Assembly (NCBI GenBank): GCA_902546375.1
Contig: CACCJO010000006.1
Coordinates: 1 to 45,536, forward strand
DNA: 45,536 nucleotides
DNA from: an uncultured Pelagibacteraceae bacterium
Lineage (GTDB): Bacteria; Pseudomonadota; Alphaproteobacteria; Pelagibacterales; Pelagibacteraceae
Reading direction: 5' to 3'
Of the stretch, positions 24,845 through 33,557 are shown piece by piece (the stretch's first letter is position 1; the number at the start of each line of letters is the position of its first letter). The translations under genes and the position numbers were made by a program. The notes under the pieces are model-generated. The model made no database searches. It worked only from the letters and a program-made list of their open reading frames with translations, and had not been told where the DNA came from.

Positions 24845-25203
24845 AATTTATTCCAATATTTTTGATTATAAGTATAATTTTGAATTTCAATCTCTTAAAG
24901 GCAGATGAAATTAAAACTGAAAATAAAATAGCCAAAAATTTAAGATGTTTGATTTGTCAAGGCCAGTCAGTGTATGATTCAGATTCAGAATTCGCGATAA
25001 GTCTAAAGTTGGTTATTAAAAATAAAATTCAACAAGGCTTGAGCGAGGAACAAATTTATAGTTTCTTAAAAATGAAATATGGAGAATGGATATTGTATGA
25101 TCCAGTTTTCAATAGAAATACCTATTTTTTGTGGTTATTGCCTATCTTGATATTCTTAGCGGGTGGTGCAATAATCATTAAAAGATTTTATAATAAAAAA
25201 TAA
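24841..25203 (+). CDS. ccmH: Cytochrome c maturation protein CcmH (N-terminal CcmL-type domain)
   Basis: A 120-residue protein with a signal peptide, the redox motif LRCLICQ (Cys36, Cys39) followed by GQSVYDSDSEFA, and a C-terminal membrane helix (about 95-113). This is the short single-domain form; the TPR part (CcmI) is not fused and not adjacent. The motif KMKYGEWILYDPVF is the expected family block. CcmH reduces apocytochrome c cysteines before haem attachment. Confidence 0.95.
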   Translation: MKFIPIFLIISIILNFNLLKADEIKTENKIAKNLRCLICQGQSVYDSDSEFAISLKLVIKNKIQQGLSEEQIYSFLKMKYGEWILYDPVFNRNTYFLWLLPILIFLAGGAIIIKRFYNKK

Positions 25204-25218
25204 TCTTAGTTAGGTAAA

Positions 25219-25728
25219 ATGATTTTAAAGAGAATTTTTTTAGTTTTGTTAATTTTGACTTTGCCTTCAAAATTATTGGGAGATACTGATATTAATGATA
25301 ACAATCATCAATTTAATTTATACCTTGGGAATTTTGATTTTAGTGATAATAACCAAAAATCGATGTTGTTAGGTTTTCAGCATCAAAATGAAAATTTAAA
25401 AAGAAATACATTTCTAGGAAATATTTCACCAGTAAGTGGAGGTTTCATAACTGCCAATTCCGCTGCGTATATTTATACAGGTGTTGAGTGGAATATGAAC
25501 ATGGGCCCATTTTTTTTAACTCCAAGCTTTACCCCCGGACTTTATCATGAAGGGGATGGAAAAGACCTTGGGCATCTTCTTGAATTTAAGTCAGAATTAC
25601 AGCTTTCTTACAAAACCACTGATACAACAAATTTTGCCGTATCATATAATCATGTATCTAATGCAAGTTTAGGGGATAAAAATCCTGGGGCAAATAGTTA
25701 TATGTTTAATTTCCTCAAAAAGTTTTAA
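25219..25728 (+). CDS. PagL-like acyloxyacyl hydrolase (lipid A 3-O-deacylase family)
   Basis: A 169-residue outer-membrane beta-barrel candidate with a signal peptide (about 1-21, ending LLG). The C-terminal region carries the PagL signature YNHVSNASLGDKNPG with catalytic-type His145 and Ser147, and ends in a strand finishing with Phe (MFNFLKKF), typical of outer-membrane proteins. PagL removes the 3-O acyl chain of lipid A. The acidic catalytic residue is not placed with confidence. It follows ccmH by 15 bases, but a functional link to cytochrome maturation is not evident. Confidence 0.8.
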   Translation: MILKRIFLVLLILTLPSKLLGDTDINDNNHQFNLYLGNFDFSDNNQKSMLLGFQHQNENLKRNTFLGNISPVSGGFITANSAAYIYTGVEWNMNMGPFFLTPSFTPGLYHEGDGKDLGHLLEFKSELQLSYKTTDTTNFAVSYNHVSNASLGDKNPGANSYMFNFLKKF

Positions 25729-25736
25729 GAAAAACC

Positions 25737-26888
25737 ATGAATTTAAAAGATTGTCACAACTTTAGTGATTTTAGAAAATTAGCTCAAAAAAGGTTACCAT
25801 CGCCAATCTTTCATTATATTGATGGTGCAGCAGATGATGAAGTTACATATGCTAGAAATACTAGTGCATTCGATGATGTGGATTTAGTTCCTAATGTTTT
25901 GAGAGGAGTTGAAGAAGTTGATTTGTCTACCACGATATTTGGAAAAAAATTAGATTTACCCTTTTATTTATCACCAACAGCTTTACAGAGACTTTTTCAT
26001 TACGATGGAGAAAGGGCAGTTGGAAAAGCAGCAAAAAAATTTAATACAATGTTTGGTGTCTCTGCTCTAGCCACAGTTAGTGTTGAGGAAATTTCTTCAA
26101 TGATTGATACACCTAAAATGTTTCAGTTTTATTTTCATAAAGATAGGGGTCTAAATGACTCTTGTTTGGAAAGAGCTAAAGCAGCAAATTTTGATGTGAT
26201 GGCCTTAACAGTTGATACTATTACTGGAGGAAATAGAGAGAGAGACTTAAGAACAGGATTTACCTCTCCACCAAAGTTAACTTTAGCAAGTTTATATAGT
26301 TTTGCTACTAAACCAATGTGGGGAATTAATTATCTAACAAAAGGTAAGTTTGAATTACCTCATTTACAAGATTTTGTGAAAGAAGGTACCGATGTTAACT
26401 CATCAATTGGAAATTATTTTTCAACTATGCTGGATCAATCTATGAATTGGAAAGATGCTGAAAATCTTTGCTCTAAATGGGGAGGTCATTTCGCTCTCAA
26501 AGGAATTATGAGTGTTGAAGATGCAAAAAGAGCAGTAGACATAGGATGCACAGGTATAATGGTATCAAATCATGGCGGAAGACAGTTAGATGGATCTAGA
26601 GCGCCTTTTGATCAACTTGCAGAAATTGTTGATGCAGTTGGTGATAAATTAGATGTCATTTGTGAAGGTGGAATTCATAGAGGTACTCATATGCTTAAAG
26701 CATTATCATTAGGTGCTAAGGCTTGTTCAGGTGGAAGATTATATCTTTATGCTTTAGCAGCTGGAGGTCAAGCAGGTGTCGAAAGAGCTCTAGAAAAATA
26801 TAAAGCAGAACTAGTGCGTGATATGAAACTTATGGGGTGCACTAAGATTAGTGATCTAAATAGAAATAATTTAAGATTCAGAAAATAG
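25737..26888 (+). CDS. FMN-dependent alpha-hydroxy-acid oxidase/dehydrogenase, copy 1
   Basis: A 383-residue TIM-barrel flavoenzyme of the L-lactate dehydrogenase / glycolate oxidase / mandelate dehydrogenase family that oxidises L-2-hydroxy acids to 2-oxo acids. Visible blocks are PSPIFHYIDGAADDE near the N-terminus, LSPTALQRLFH, the substrate/FMN region LTVDTITGGNRERD, and the active-site signature SNHGGRQLDGSRAPFDQ with catalytic His279. The next gene is a same-length paralogue, starting on the last base of this stop. Substrate unknown; lactate or glycolate are the likeliest from the locus. Confidence 0.92.
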   Translation: MNLKDCHNFSDFRKLAQKRLPSPIFHYIDGAADDEVTYARNTSAFDDVDLVPNVLRGVEEVDLSTTIFGKKLDLPFYLSPTALQRLFHYDGERAVGKAAKKFNTMFGVSALATVSVEEISSMIDTPKMFQFYFHKDRGLNDSCLERAKAANFDVMALTVDTITGGNRERDLRTGFTSPPKLTLASLYSFATKPMWGINYLTKGKFELPHLQDFVKEGTDVNSSIGNYFSTMLDQSMNWKDAENLCSKWGGHFALKGIMSVEDAKRAVDIGCTGIMVSNHGGRQLDGSRAPFDQLAEIVDAVGDKLDVICEGGIHRGTHMLKALSLGAKACSGGRLYLYALAAGGQAGVERALEKYKAELVRDMKLMGCTKISDLNRNNLRFRK

Positions 26889-28039
26889 TGGTTTTAAAAG
26901 ATTGCTATAATTTTAATGATTTTAGAAATCTAGCAAAAAAAAAACTTCCCTCACCGATTTTTCATTATATTGACGGTGGTGCCGATGATGAGACGACTTT
27001 AAAAAGAAACACTGAAGCTTTTAACCAATGTGATTTAGTTCCAAATATCCTGGCAAGTGTTGGCAAGCCAGATTTATCAACCACCATATTCGGCAAAAAA
27101 ATTGATATGCCAATTTTTTTATCTCCTTGTGCAATGCAAAGATTATACCACCATGACGGAGACAAAGCTTCAGCTAGAGCAGCTGAAAAATTTGGAACTT
27201 TTTATAGTATGTCTACAATGGCAAACAATACTATAGAAGAGATTTCAAATATTTCTGGTGGCCCAAAATTGTTCCAATTGTATGTGCACAAGGATCAATC
27301 AATAACAGATGATTTAATAGATAGATGTAAAAGATCAGGATTTAATGGAATGTGTTTAACCGTTGATACATTAGTTGCAGGAAATAGAGAGAGAGATCAT
27401 AGAACCGGATTTACAACACCACCTAAATTGACTTTGCAAAGTTTAATGAGTTTTGCATCACATCCTAGTTGGGTTTTTAATTATTTAACACATGGAAAAT
27501 TTAAACTAGCTAATGTGGCATCAAAGACTGATAAAGGCACTAACATTGCTAAATCTGTTATAGAATATATTAATGAGCAATATGATCCTTCAATGAATTG
27601 GAAAGATGCTGAGCACTGTGTTAAAAAATGGAATGGTCCTTTTGCATTAAAAGGAGTCATGAGTGTTGATGACGCAAAAAGAGCAATTGATATTGGTTGC
27701 ACTGCAATTATGATTTCAAATCATGGAGGTCGTCAGCTGGATGGATCTCGATCTCCCTTTGATCAAATTAAAGCAATTTCAGATGCAGTAGGAGATAAGC
27801 TGGAAATAATCTTAGACGGTGGAATAAGGAGGGGGACACACGTCCTAAAAGCCATAGCAGCTGGGGCCAAAGCCTGTAGTTTTGGAAAAATATTCTTGTT
27901 CTCTTTAGCCGCAGGTGGACAGCAAGGTGTTGAGCATTTATTAAAAAACATGCACGATGAGATAAATAGAAATATGGTATTAATGGGTTGTAAAAATTTA
28001 AAAGAGTTGAATAGTTCAAAATTAATTTATAGAAATTAG
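26888..28039 (+). CDS. FMN-dependent alpha-hydroxy-acid oxidase/dehydrogenase, copy 2
   Basis: A 383-residue paralogue of the preceding gene, starting at GTG overlapping its TAG by one base. All key blocks are preserved, including LFQLYVHKDQ, LTVDTLVAGNRERD and SNHGGRQLDGSRSPFDQ with His279 at the same position. Substrate-near differences are visible, such as LSPCAMQRLYH versus LSPTALQRLFH, so the two copies may differ in specificity. Equal length and collinear similarity indicate tandem duplication followed by divergence. Confidence 0.92.
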   Translation: MVLKDCYNFNDFRNLAKKKLPSPIFHYIDGGADDETTLKRNTEAFNQCDLVPNILASVGKPDLSTTIFGKKIDMPIFLSPCAMQRLYHHDGDKASARAAEKFGTFYSMSTMANNTIEEISNISGGPKLFQLYVHKDQSITDDLIDRCKRSGFNGMCLTVDTLVAGNRERDHRTGFTTPPKLTLQSLMSFASHPSWVFNYLTHGKFKLANVASKTDKGTNIAKSVIEYINEQYDPSMNWKDAEHCVKKWNGPFALKGVMSVDDAKRAIDIGCTAIMISNHGGRQLDGSRSPFDQIKAISDAVGDKLEIILDGGIRRGTHVLKAIAAGAKACSFGKIFLFSLAAGGQQGVEHLLKNMHDEINRNMVLMGCKNLKELNSSKLIYRN

Positions 28040-28056
28040 GTTTAAAAATAAAAATT

Positions 28057-29223
28057 ATGAAATTAGCTAAAAGTTTAGAAAGATTAGGAACAGAGTCTGC
28101 ATTTACAGTTCTTGCAGAAGCAAAAAAATTAGAGGCTCAGGGAAAACCAATGATCCATTTAGGATTGGGGCAGCCAGACTTTAAAACCCCAAAACATGTT
28201 GTTGAGGCAGCCAAGAAAGCACTTGATGATGGACATCATGGATATGTAATGTCGAATGGAATTCCTGAATGTCGACAAGCTGTTACGAGGTGGATAAAAA
28301 AACGTTACAATGTTGACATCAATTTTGAAAGAATTTTAATCATGCCAGGTGGTAAGCCAACAATGAGTTATGCTATTCAATGTTTTGGTGAACCTGGAGC
28401 AGAGATTATTCACCCAACACCTGCTTTTCCAATTTATGAGTCAATGATTAACTATACAGGCTCAACTTCAGTCCCATATGACTTAACAGAAAATAAAGAT
28501 TTAAAATTCGATCCAGACAAAATATTATCTATGATAACAGATAAAACTCGTTTGTTAATTTTGATAAATCCTAATAATCCAACAGGTAGCTTTGTTGAGA
28601 AAAAAGACGTAGATGTTTTAGCTGATGGTCTGAAAAAGCACCCTCATGTAACAATATTAAGCGATGAAATTTATAGTAGACAGATTTTTGATGGAAAAGA
28701 AATGCCAACATTTTTTAATTATCCTGAGTTGAGAGAAAGATTAATTGTATTAGAGGGATGGAGCAAAGCTTACTCAATGACTGGGTGGAGACTTGGTTGG
28801 AGTTTTTGGCCAGAGCACTTAGTTGAACATGTTAATAAATTATTAATTAATAGTGTTTCATGTGTTAATGCTGCAGCTCAATTTGCTGGTATCGCAGCAT
28901 TGGATGGACCAGATGATTCAATTGATGCAATGATGGAAAAATTTACTCAAAGAAGGGACCTAATTTACAAAGGTTTAAATGATTTACCAGGTGTAGAATG
29001 TAGTTTACCTGGAGGAGCTTTTTATGCATTTCCTAAAGTAATCGGCACAGGTATGAATGGTGCAGAGTTTGCAAGAAAGGCTATGCATGAGGCTGGAGTA
29101 GCAATAGTTCCTGGATCAGCTTTTGGTGAAACTTGCCAAAATTATGTTAGATTTAGTTTTGCTGCATCAAGAGATAATATTTCACAAGCATTGGAAAATA
29201 TAAAGAAAATGCTATCTAAATAA
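28057..29223 (+). CDS. PLP-dependent aminotransferase (class I/II, aspartate aminotransferase family)
   Basis: A 388-residue fold type I aminotransferase. Motifs include MIHLGLGQPDFKTP near the N-terminus, LINPNNPTGS, LSDEIYSRQIFDG and LEGWSKAYSMTGWRLGW with the PLP-binding Lys237. The C-terminal block reads VRFSFAASRDN. It could interconvert a 2-oxo acid made by the neighbouring oxidases with an amino acid; this is contextual inference and the substrate is not determined. Confidence 0.92.
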   Translation: MKLAKSLERLGTESAFTVLAEAKKLEAQGKPMIHLGLGQPDFKTPKHVVEAAKKALDDGHHGYVMSNGIPECRQAVTRWIKKRYNVDINFERILIMPGGKPTMSYAIQCFGEPGAEIIHPTPAFPIYESMINYTGSTSVPYDLTENKDLKFDPDKILSMITDKTRLLILINPNNPTGSFVEKKDVDVLADGLKKHPHVTILSDEIYSRQIFDGKEMPTFFNYPELRERLIVLEGWSKAYSMTGWRLGWSFWPEHLVEHVNKLLINSVSCVNAAAQFAGIAALDGPDDSIDAMMEKFTQRRDLIYKGLNDLPGVECSLPGGAFYAFPKVIGTGMNGAEFARKAMHEAGVAIVPGSAFGETCQNYVRFSFAASRDNISQALENIKKMLSK

Positions 29224-29262
29224 GGTATATTTTTTTAGCATTATTTATTAATATCACTTCTT

Positions 29263-30636
29263 ATGAACGATCAAGTACAAGCGGAGCTAAAAAAAATTTT
29301 TAATGGAAGATTTTCAACTTCTGTATCCACGAGAACAAATTATGCCAGAGGTGAAGACACTTATGATCCAATTTTATCAAAAGCTGTAGTATTCCCAGAA
29401 ACTAATCAGGAGGTTTCACAAATATTAAGACTGTGTAATGAACATAAAATTCCTGTGGTGCCATTTGGTACGGGTACCTCTTTAGAGGGTAATGTAGTTG
29501 GAAATGAAAAAGGGATAACCATAAGCCTTGAAAAAATGAATAAAATTTTAAGTGTTAATGCTGAGGACTTCGATTGTAGGGTGCAAGCCTGTGTTACAAA
29601 AGAACAATTAAATGAATATCTTAGAGAGGACGGTGTCTTTTTTCCAATTGATCCAGGTGCTAATGCAGCGATCGGAGGTATGGCTTCCACATCGGCTTCA
29701 GGAACAATGGCGGTTAAATACGGCACTATGAAAACTGTAATTACTGGTCTGACTGTTGTTTTGCCTAATGGAGATATTATTAACACAGGAGGAAGAACAA
29801 AAAAAACCTCAGCGGGTTATAATCTAACTAATTTATTTATTGGTTCTGAAGGAACTTTAGGAGTAATAACGGAAGTTCAATTAAGACTTTCTCCCATACC
29901 AGAGAGTATAATGTCAGCTGTCTGTCACTTCCCAACTTTAGAAAAAGCAGTTCAAACTGCACAACAAGTTATTCAATATGGGGTCCCAATTGCAAGAATT
30001 GAAATGTTAAATAAAGACCAAATGGGAATAAGTATAAATTATTCAAAATTAAAAGATATTGAGGAAACGCCGACATTATTTTTTGAATTTCATGGATCAG
30101 AATTATCTAATAATGAAAATATCAAAATAGTGGAGGAAATATCTAAAGATAATAATGGAAGCTCTTTTAAGTGGGCAAAAGATTTAGAGGAAAGAAATAA
30201 ACTCTGGCAAGCAAGATGGGACGTTTACTATTCTGTAAAAGCTTTGATAAATAATGGAAGAGTATATTCAACAGATGTGTGTTTACCTATCTCAAATATA
30301 ACAGAATGTGTAAATTATGCAGAGGAACAAGCTAAAAAATTTGGACTTAGAGCTCCAATGGTGGGCCACCTAGGAGATGGAAATTTTCATGTATTATTAC
30401 CTTTTGATCCTGAAAAAAAAGAAATGTATAAAAAAATAAGAGAATTTAATGATTTATTAATAAAAAAGGCCTTAGATCTAAAAGGAACGATTACAGGAGA
30501 ACATGGTGTAGGCCTTCATAAAAAAGAATATCTTTTAAAGGAACATGGAGACAATATTCCTGTTATGAAATTAATCAAAAGAAGCATTGATCAAAACAAT
30601 ATAATGAATCCAGGCAAGATATTTGATCTTAATTAA
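29263..30636 (+). CDS. FAD-linked oxidase of the GlcD / D-lactate dehydrogenase family
   Basis: A 457-residue flavoprotein of the VAO/PCMH superfamily. The FAD-binding loop reads VVPFGTGTSLEGNV, followed by GGMASTSASGTMAVKYG and NLFIGSEGTLGVITEV. The C-terminal FAD_oxidase_C domain has APMVGHLGDGNFHVLL and TGEHGVGLHKKEYL. Such enzymes oxidise D-2-hydroxy acids (D-lactate, glycolate) and pass electrons to quinone or cytochrome. No GlcE/GlcF subunits are adjacent, which fits a standalone LDHD-like enzyme. It complements the L-specific oxidases upstream. Confidence 0.92.
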   Translation: MNDQVQAELKKIFNGRFSTSVSTRTNYARGEDTYDPILSKAVVFPETNQEVSQILRLCNEHKIPVVPFGTGTSLEGNVVGNEKGITISLEKMNKILSVNAEDFDCRVQACVTKEQLNEYLREDGVFFPIDPGANAAIGGMASTSASGTMAVKYGTMKTVITGLTVVLPNGDIINTGGRTKKTSAGYNLTNLFIGSEGTLGVITEVQLRLSPIPESIMSAVCHFPTLEKAVQTAQQVIQYGVPIARIEMLNKDQMGISINYSKLKDIEETPTLFFEFHGSELSNNENIKIVEEISKDNNGSSFKWAKDLEERNKLWQARWDVYYSVKALINNGRVYSTDVCLPISNITECVNYAEEQAKKFGLRAPMVGHLGDGNFHVLLPFDPEKKEMYKKIREFNDLLIKKALDLKGTITGEHGVGLHKKEYLLKEHGDNIPVMKLIKRSIDQNNIMNPGKIFDLN

Positions 30637-30648
30637 CAAAAATATTTT

Positions 30649-31602
30649 ATGAAAAAAATTTTGATTACAAGAAAATTAATCAAAGAAAGTGAAGATAAAG
30701 CTTCAAAAACATTTGACCCAATATTCAATTCTAATGATGAGTTATACTCACAATCAAAAGTTATAGAGATGAGTCATGGTTGTGACGGTATACTATCCTC
30801 TTTAACCGATAAGATGGATAAGGAGACTATTGATAAGTTACCAGATACAATAAAAATTATTTCAAATTTTGCAGTTGGTTTCGGAAATATAGATTTGGAA
30901 GCAGCAAAAAAAAGAGGAATTGCAGTTACTAATACACCTGAAGTTTTATCGGATGCAACAGCTGAGATTGGTATTCTTTTAATATTGGGAGCTTGTAGAA
31001 GAGCTGCAGAAGGAGTTGAGTCTGCCAGAGAGGGTGGATGGAAATGGTCTGCAGATTATCTGATTGGTAAACAATTAACCGGAACAAGGCTTGGAGTTTT
31101 AGGAATGGGCAGAATTGGACAGAAAATTGCAAGGATTGCAAAATCATTAGGAATGATTATTCACTATCATAACCGGTCAAAACTGAGCGAGGAAAAAGAG
31201 CAAGGTGCCATTTATCATGACAATTTGAAAAGTCTTTTTTCAGTGTCAGATGTTTTATCTATTTGTTGTCCAGCAACAAAAGAGACTGAAAATATGATAA
31301 ACAAAGAGACAGTTGAGTATTTCCCTAAAGGAGCAGTAATTACTAATGTTGCAAGAGGTGATATAGTTGATGATGATGCATTGATAGATGCACTTAATAG
31401 AAGAAAAATTTATGCTGCAGGACTTGATGTTTATAAGAATGAACCAAATTTAAATCCAGGATACTTAAAGATTAAGTCAGCCTTTATTTTACCCCACTTA
31501 GGCAGCGCAACTAAAGATACTAGAATTGCGATGGCAAACCTTGCGATAGATAATATTGATGAATTCTTCAAGACAGGAAATTGTACGAATAAAGTAAATT
31601 AA
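30649..31602 (+). CDS. D-isomer-specific 2-hydroxyacid dehydrogenase (glyoxylate/hydroxypyruvate reductase-like)
   Basis: A 317-residue NAD(P)-dependent oxidoreductase. The Rossmann motif reads LGVLGMGRIGQKIARIAKSL, with the substrate-binding NFAVGFGNID, the catalytic Arg in NVARGDIVDD and His283 in LPHLGSATKDTR. The family reduces glyoxylate, hydroxypyruvate or other 2-oxo acids. The final gene of the catabolic run before the TRAP transporter, it may balance 2-oxo and 2-hydroxy acid pools. Confidence 0.93.
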   Translation: MKKILITRKLIKESEDKASKTFDPIFNSNDELYSQSKVIEMSHGCDGILSSLTDKMDKETIDKLPDTIKIISNFAVGFGNIDLEAAKKRGIAVTNTPEVLSDATAEIGILLILGACRRAAEGVESAREGGWKWSADYLIGKQLTGTRLGVLGMGRIGQKIARIAKSLGMIIHYHNRSKLSEEKEQGAIYHDNLKSLFSVSDVLSICCPATKETENMINKETVEYFPKGAVITNVARGDIVDDDALIDALNRRKIYAAGLDVYKNEPNLNPGYLKIKSAFILPHLGSATKDTRIAMANLAIDNIDEFFKTGNCTNKVN

Positions 31603-31720
31603 TTCTACTTCAGATTGAAATTAATTTAAATTCTGCGACATCTACCCCATTTTTTGGAAAGACTCTAAATTGAATCTGTGCTTAAATTGATCGAGTTAAT
31701 TAACTTTAATAGGAGTAATA
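31603..31720 (+). promoter_or_regulatory. Leader/promoter region of the TRAP binding-protein gene
   Basis: A 118-base gap upstream of the Tat-exported binding protein. It ends in a good Shine-Dalgarno (AGGAG, six bases from the ATG), unusual among neighbours that mostly lack one and suggesting high expression. CAGATT (31611-31616) can pair with AATCTG (31673-31678), but the stem is short and encloses 56 bases. No riboswitch family was recognised, and the promoter hexamers are not clear. Confidence 0.35.
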
Positions 31721-32878
31721 ATGACAAAAGAAAATAAATCATTGAAGGTGAAAACATCTTCAAGACGTAAGTTCTTTAAAACTGCTGCTAAAGCTGGTGC
31801 TGTAGCTGCAGCTGCGGTTGCAATGCCAAACATAGCAACTGCTGGCGGTCATAAAACTTTAAAGATGCAAGCTGCATGGCCAAGTGGAGCAAACATCTTT
31901 TTTGAAATGGCCGGTGACTACTGCAAGATGGTAGATGAGATGTCTGGAGGTACACTTAAGATTGATCTTCAACCAGTTGGAGCAGTCGTAAAGACTTCAG
32001 AAATCGGACAAGCAGTAAGTTCTGGTGTAGTAGATATGGGTCACTGGGTGACTGCATATTGGTATGGTAAAAATCCAGCTGCATCACTATTTGGAACTGG
32101 TCCTTCATACGGTATGTCATCTCAAGAAGTTATGGGATGGATGGAGTATGGTGGAGGAAGAAAACTGTATGACGAAACTCTTGCAAAAGTAGGTTTCGAT
32201 TACATTGGTTTTTTCCATATGCCTATGCCAGCACAGCCTTTTGGTTGGTTCAAAAAGAACGTAACAAAAGTATCTGATGTTAAAGGTATGAAGTACAGAA
32301 CAGTTGGTCTAGCGACTAACGTTTTGACTGCAATGGGAATGGTAGTTAGACAATTACCAGGTGGTGAAATTCAGCCGGCTATGAAAACTGGTTTGATTGA
32401 AGCTGCTGAGTTTAACAACCCTACTTCAGACTCTCAATTTGGTATGCAAGACGTTTCTAAGCACTATCACTTAGGAAGCTTCCACCAATCTCAAGAGATG
32501 TTTGAGATTCCAGTTAACAAAAAAACATATAATAGTTTATCACCTGCGCACCAAGCGATATTGAAAAATGCTGCTTATGCTGCAAACAGTGATAACTACT
32601 TTAAAGCTTTAGTAAGATACTCAGCTGACTTAGCTAAGTTGATGAATGAGCATAAAGTAAATGTTTACCAAACTTCAGATGAGATTTTGGCTCAACAATT
32701 AAAAGGTTGGGACAAAGTAATTGGTGACTTTAATAAGAAAGATCCTTTCTTTAAGAAAGTTGTTGATTCTCAAAAATCTTATGCGAAGAGAGTAATGAAG
32801 TACTTGCTGATGAATCAGCCTAATTACAAACTTGCATATGAAAATGAGTTTGGTCCAATTGCAAAAGTTAAGATATAA
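31721..32878 (+). CDS. TRAP transporter substrate-binding protein (DctP/TakP-like), Tat signal
   Basis: A 385-residue periplasmic binding protein. The signal carries the twin-arginine motif SSRRKFFK followed by a hydrophobic Ala-rich stretch ending ATAGG, so folded export by Tat is expected. The mature protein resembles the 2-oxo-acid/lactate-binding TakP branch rather than the C4-dicarboxylate DctP branch: LKMQAAWPSGANIFFEM, VVDMGHWVTAYWYGKNPA, AAEFNNPTSDSQFG and the conserved MKYRTVGLATN loop carrying the substrate-binding arginine. Codon use looks less AT-biased than its neighbours, as in highly expressed genes. The substrate is probably a small 2-oxo or 2-hydroxy acid, by context. Confidence 0.92.
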   Translation: MTKENKSLKVKTSSRRKFFKTAAKAGAVAAAAVAMPNIATAGGHKTLKMQAAWPSGANIFFEMAGDYCKMVDEMSGGTLKIDLQPVGAVVKTSEIGQAVSSGVVDMGHWVTAYWYGKNPAASLFGTGPSYGMSSQEVMGWMEYGGGRKLYDETLAKVGFDYIGFFHMPMPAQPFGWFKKNVTKVSDVKGMKYRTVGLATNVLTAMGMVVRQLPGGEIQPAMKTGLIEAAEFNNPTSDSQFGMQDVSKHYHLGSFHQSQEMFEIPVNKKTYNSLSPAHQAILKNAAYAANSDNYFKALVRYSADLAKLMNEHKVNVYQTSDEILAQQLKGWDKVIGDFNKKDPFFKKVVDSQKSYAKRVMKYLLMNQPNYKLAYENEFGPIAKVKI

Positions 32879-32901
32879 TTAACTTTTACAAATTTTAATG
32901 A

Positions 32902-32923
32902 GGGGGCTTCGGCCCCCTTTTTT
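32902..32923 (+). terminator. Intrinsic terminator inside the TRAP operon (after the P gene)
   Basis: GGGGGC (32902-32907), a UUCG tetraloop (32908-32911) and GCCCCC (32912-32917) are followed by six T residues (32918-32923). This is the most convincing intrinsic terminator in the window. It lies 24 bases after the binding-protein stop and 41 before the DctQ start, so it should limit read-through and keep P in excess over the membrane subunits. Confidence 0.92.
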
Positions 32924-32963
32924 ATTTGATTAATTAAGAACAATTCAATAAGAATCTATATCT

Positions 32964-33557
32964 ATGATGAGATCTTACATAAAATTCGCTGATCGTTTGA
33001 GTGTCTCAATGGGTAAAGCATTCTCGTGGTGTATAGTAATTTTGATGGGCGGAACATGCTATGAAGTTTTTATGGCGTATGCTTTGAATGCCCCAACCTT
33101 ATGGAATTTCGATTTTAGTCTTCAGATGTATGGTGCAATTTTTATGATGGCAGGAGCTTATACTTTATGCACTGAAGCACATGTAAGAGGAGATGTTATA
33201 TACAGATTATTTTCTCAGAGAACGCAAGCTTGGATAGATGTTGTTTTATATTTTATTTTCTTCTTCCCTGGTGTTATTGCTTTAGCTTTTTATGGTTATG
33301 AATATGCAGCATTAGCATGGAAAATTAAAGAAACAAGTTGGAATAGTCCTGCACAAATTCAAATTTATATGGCAAAATCTTTAATACCATTATCTGGAAC
33401 ACTTTTAACACTCCAAGGAATTGGTGAGGTATTTAGATGTATCATCTGTATTCAAACAGGTAGTTGGCCTGAAAGAGGAACAGAGCGTGATGCTGAGGAA
33501 ACTGAAAAAGTATTAATGAGAACTTCACAACAAGGAAACAAAGAAGATGTTATTTAG
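32964..33557 (+). CDS. TRAP transporter small permease subunit (DctQ)
   Basis: A 197-residue membrane protein with four hydrophobic helices and a polar C-terminal tail, the usual shape of the small TRAP subunit that docks with the large permease. The region FSLQMYGAIFMMAGAYTLCT, then HVRGDVIYRLFSQRTQAWID, matches the conserved cytoplasmic loop of DctQ (typically 'HVRvDll'). The long C-terminal tail (GTERDAEETEKVLMRTSQQ) is charged. It overlaps the large subunit by 11 bases. Confidence 0.9.
   Translation: MMRSYIKFADRLSVSMGKAFSWCIVILMGGTCYEVFMAYALNAPTLWNFDFSLQMYGAIFMMAGAYTLCTEAHVRGDVIYRLFSQRTQAWIDVVLYFIFFFPGVIALAFYGYEYAALAWKIKETSWNSPAQIQIYMAKSLIPLSGTLLTLQGIGEVFRCIICIQTGSWPERGTERDAEETEKVLMRTSQQGNKEDVI

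Noticed and set aside
25737-28039. Tandem oxidases as a sequence duplication artefact
   Set aside because: The copies have the same length but differ at many positions including third bases and near the pocket, so they are diverged paralogues.
31651-31660. Heat-shock sigma-like CCCCAT upstream of the TRAP binding protein
   Set aside because: No CTTGAA-type -35 at the required distance.
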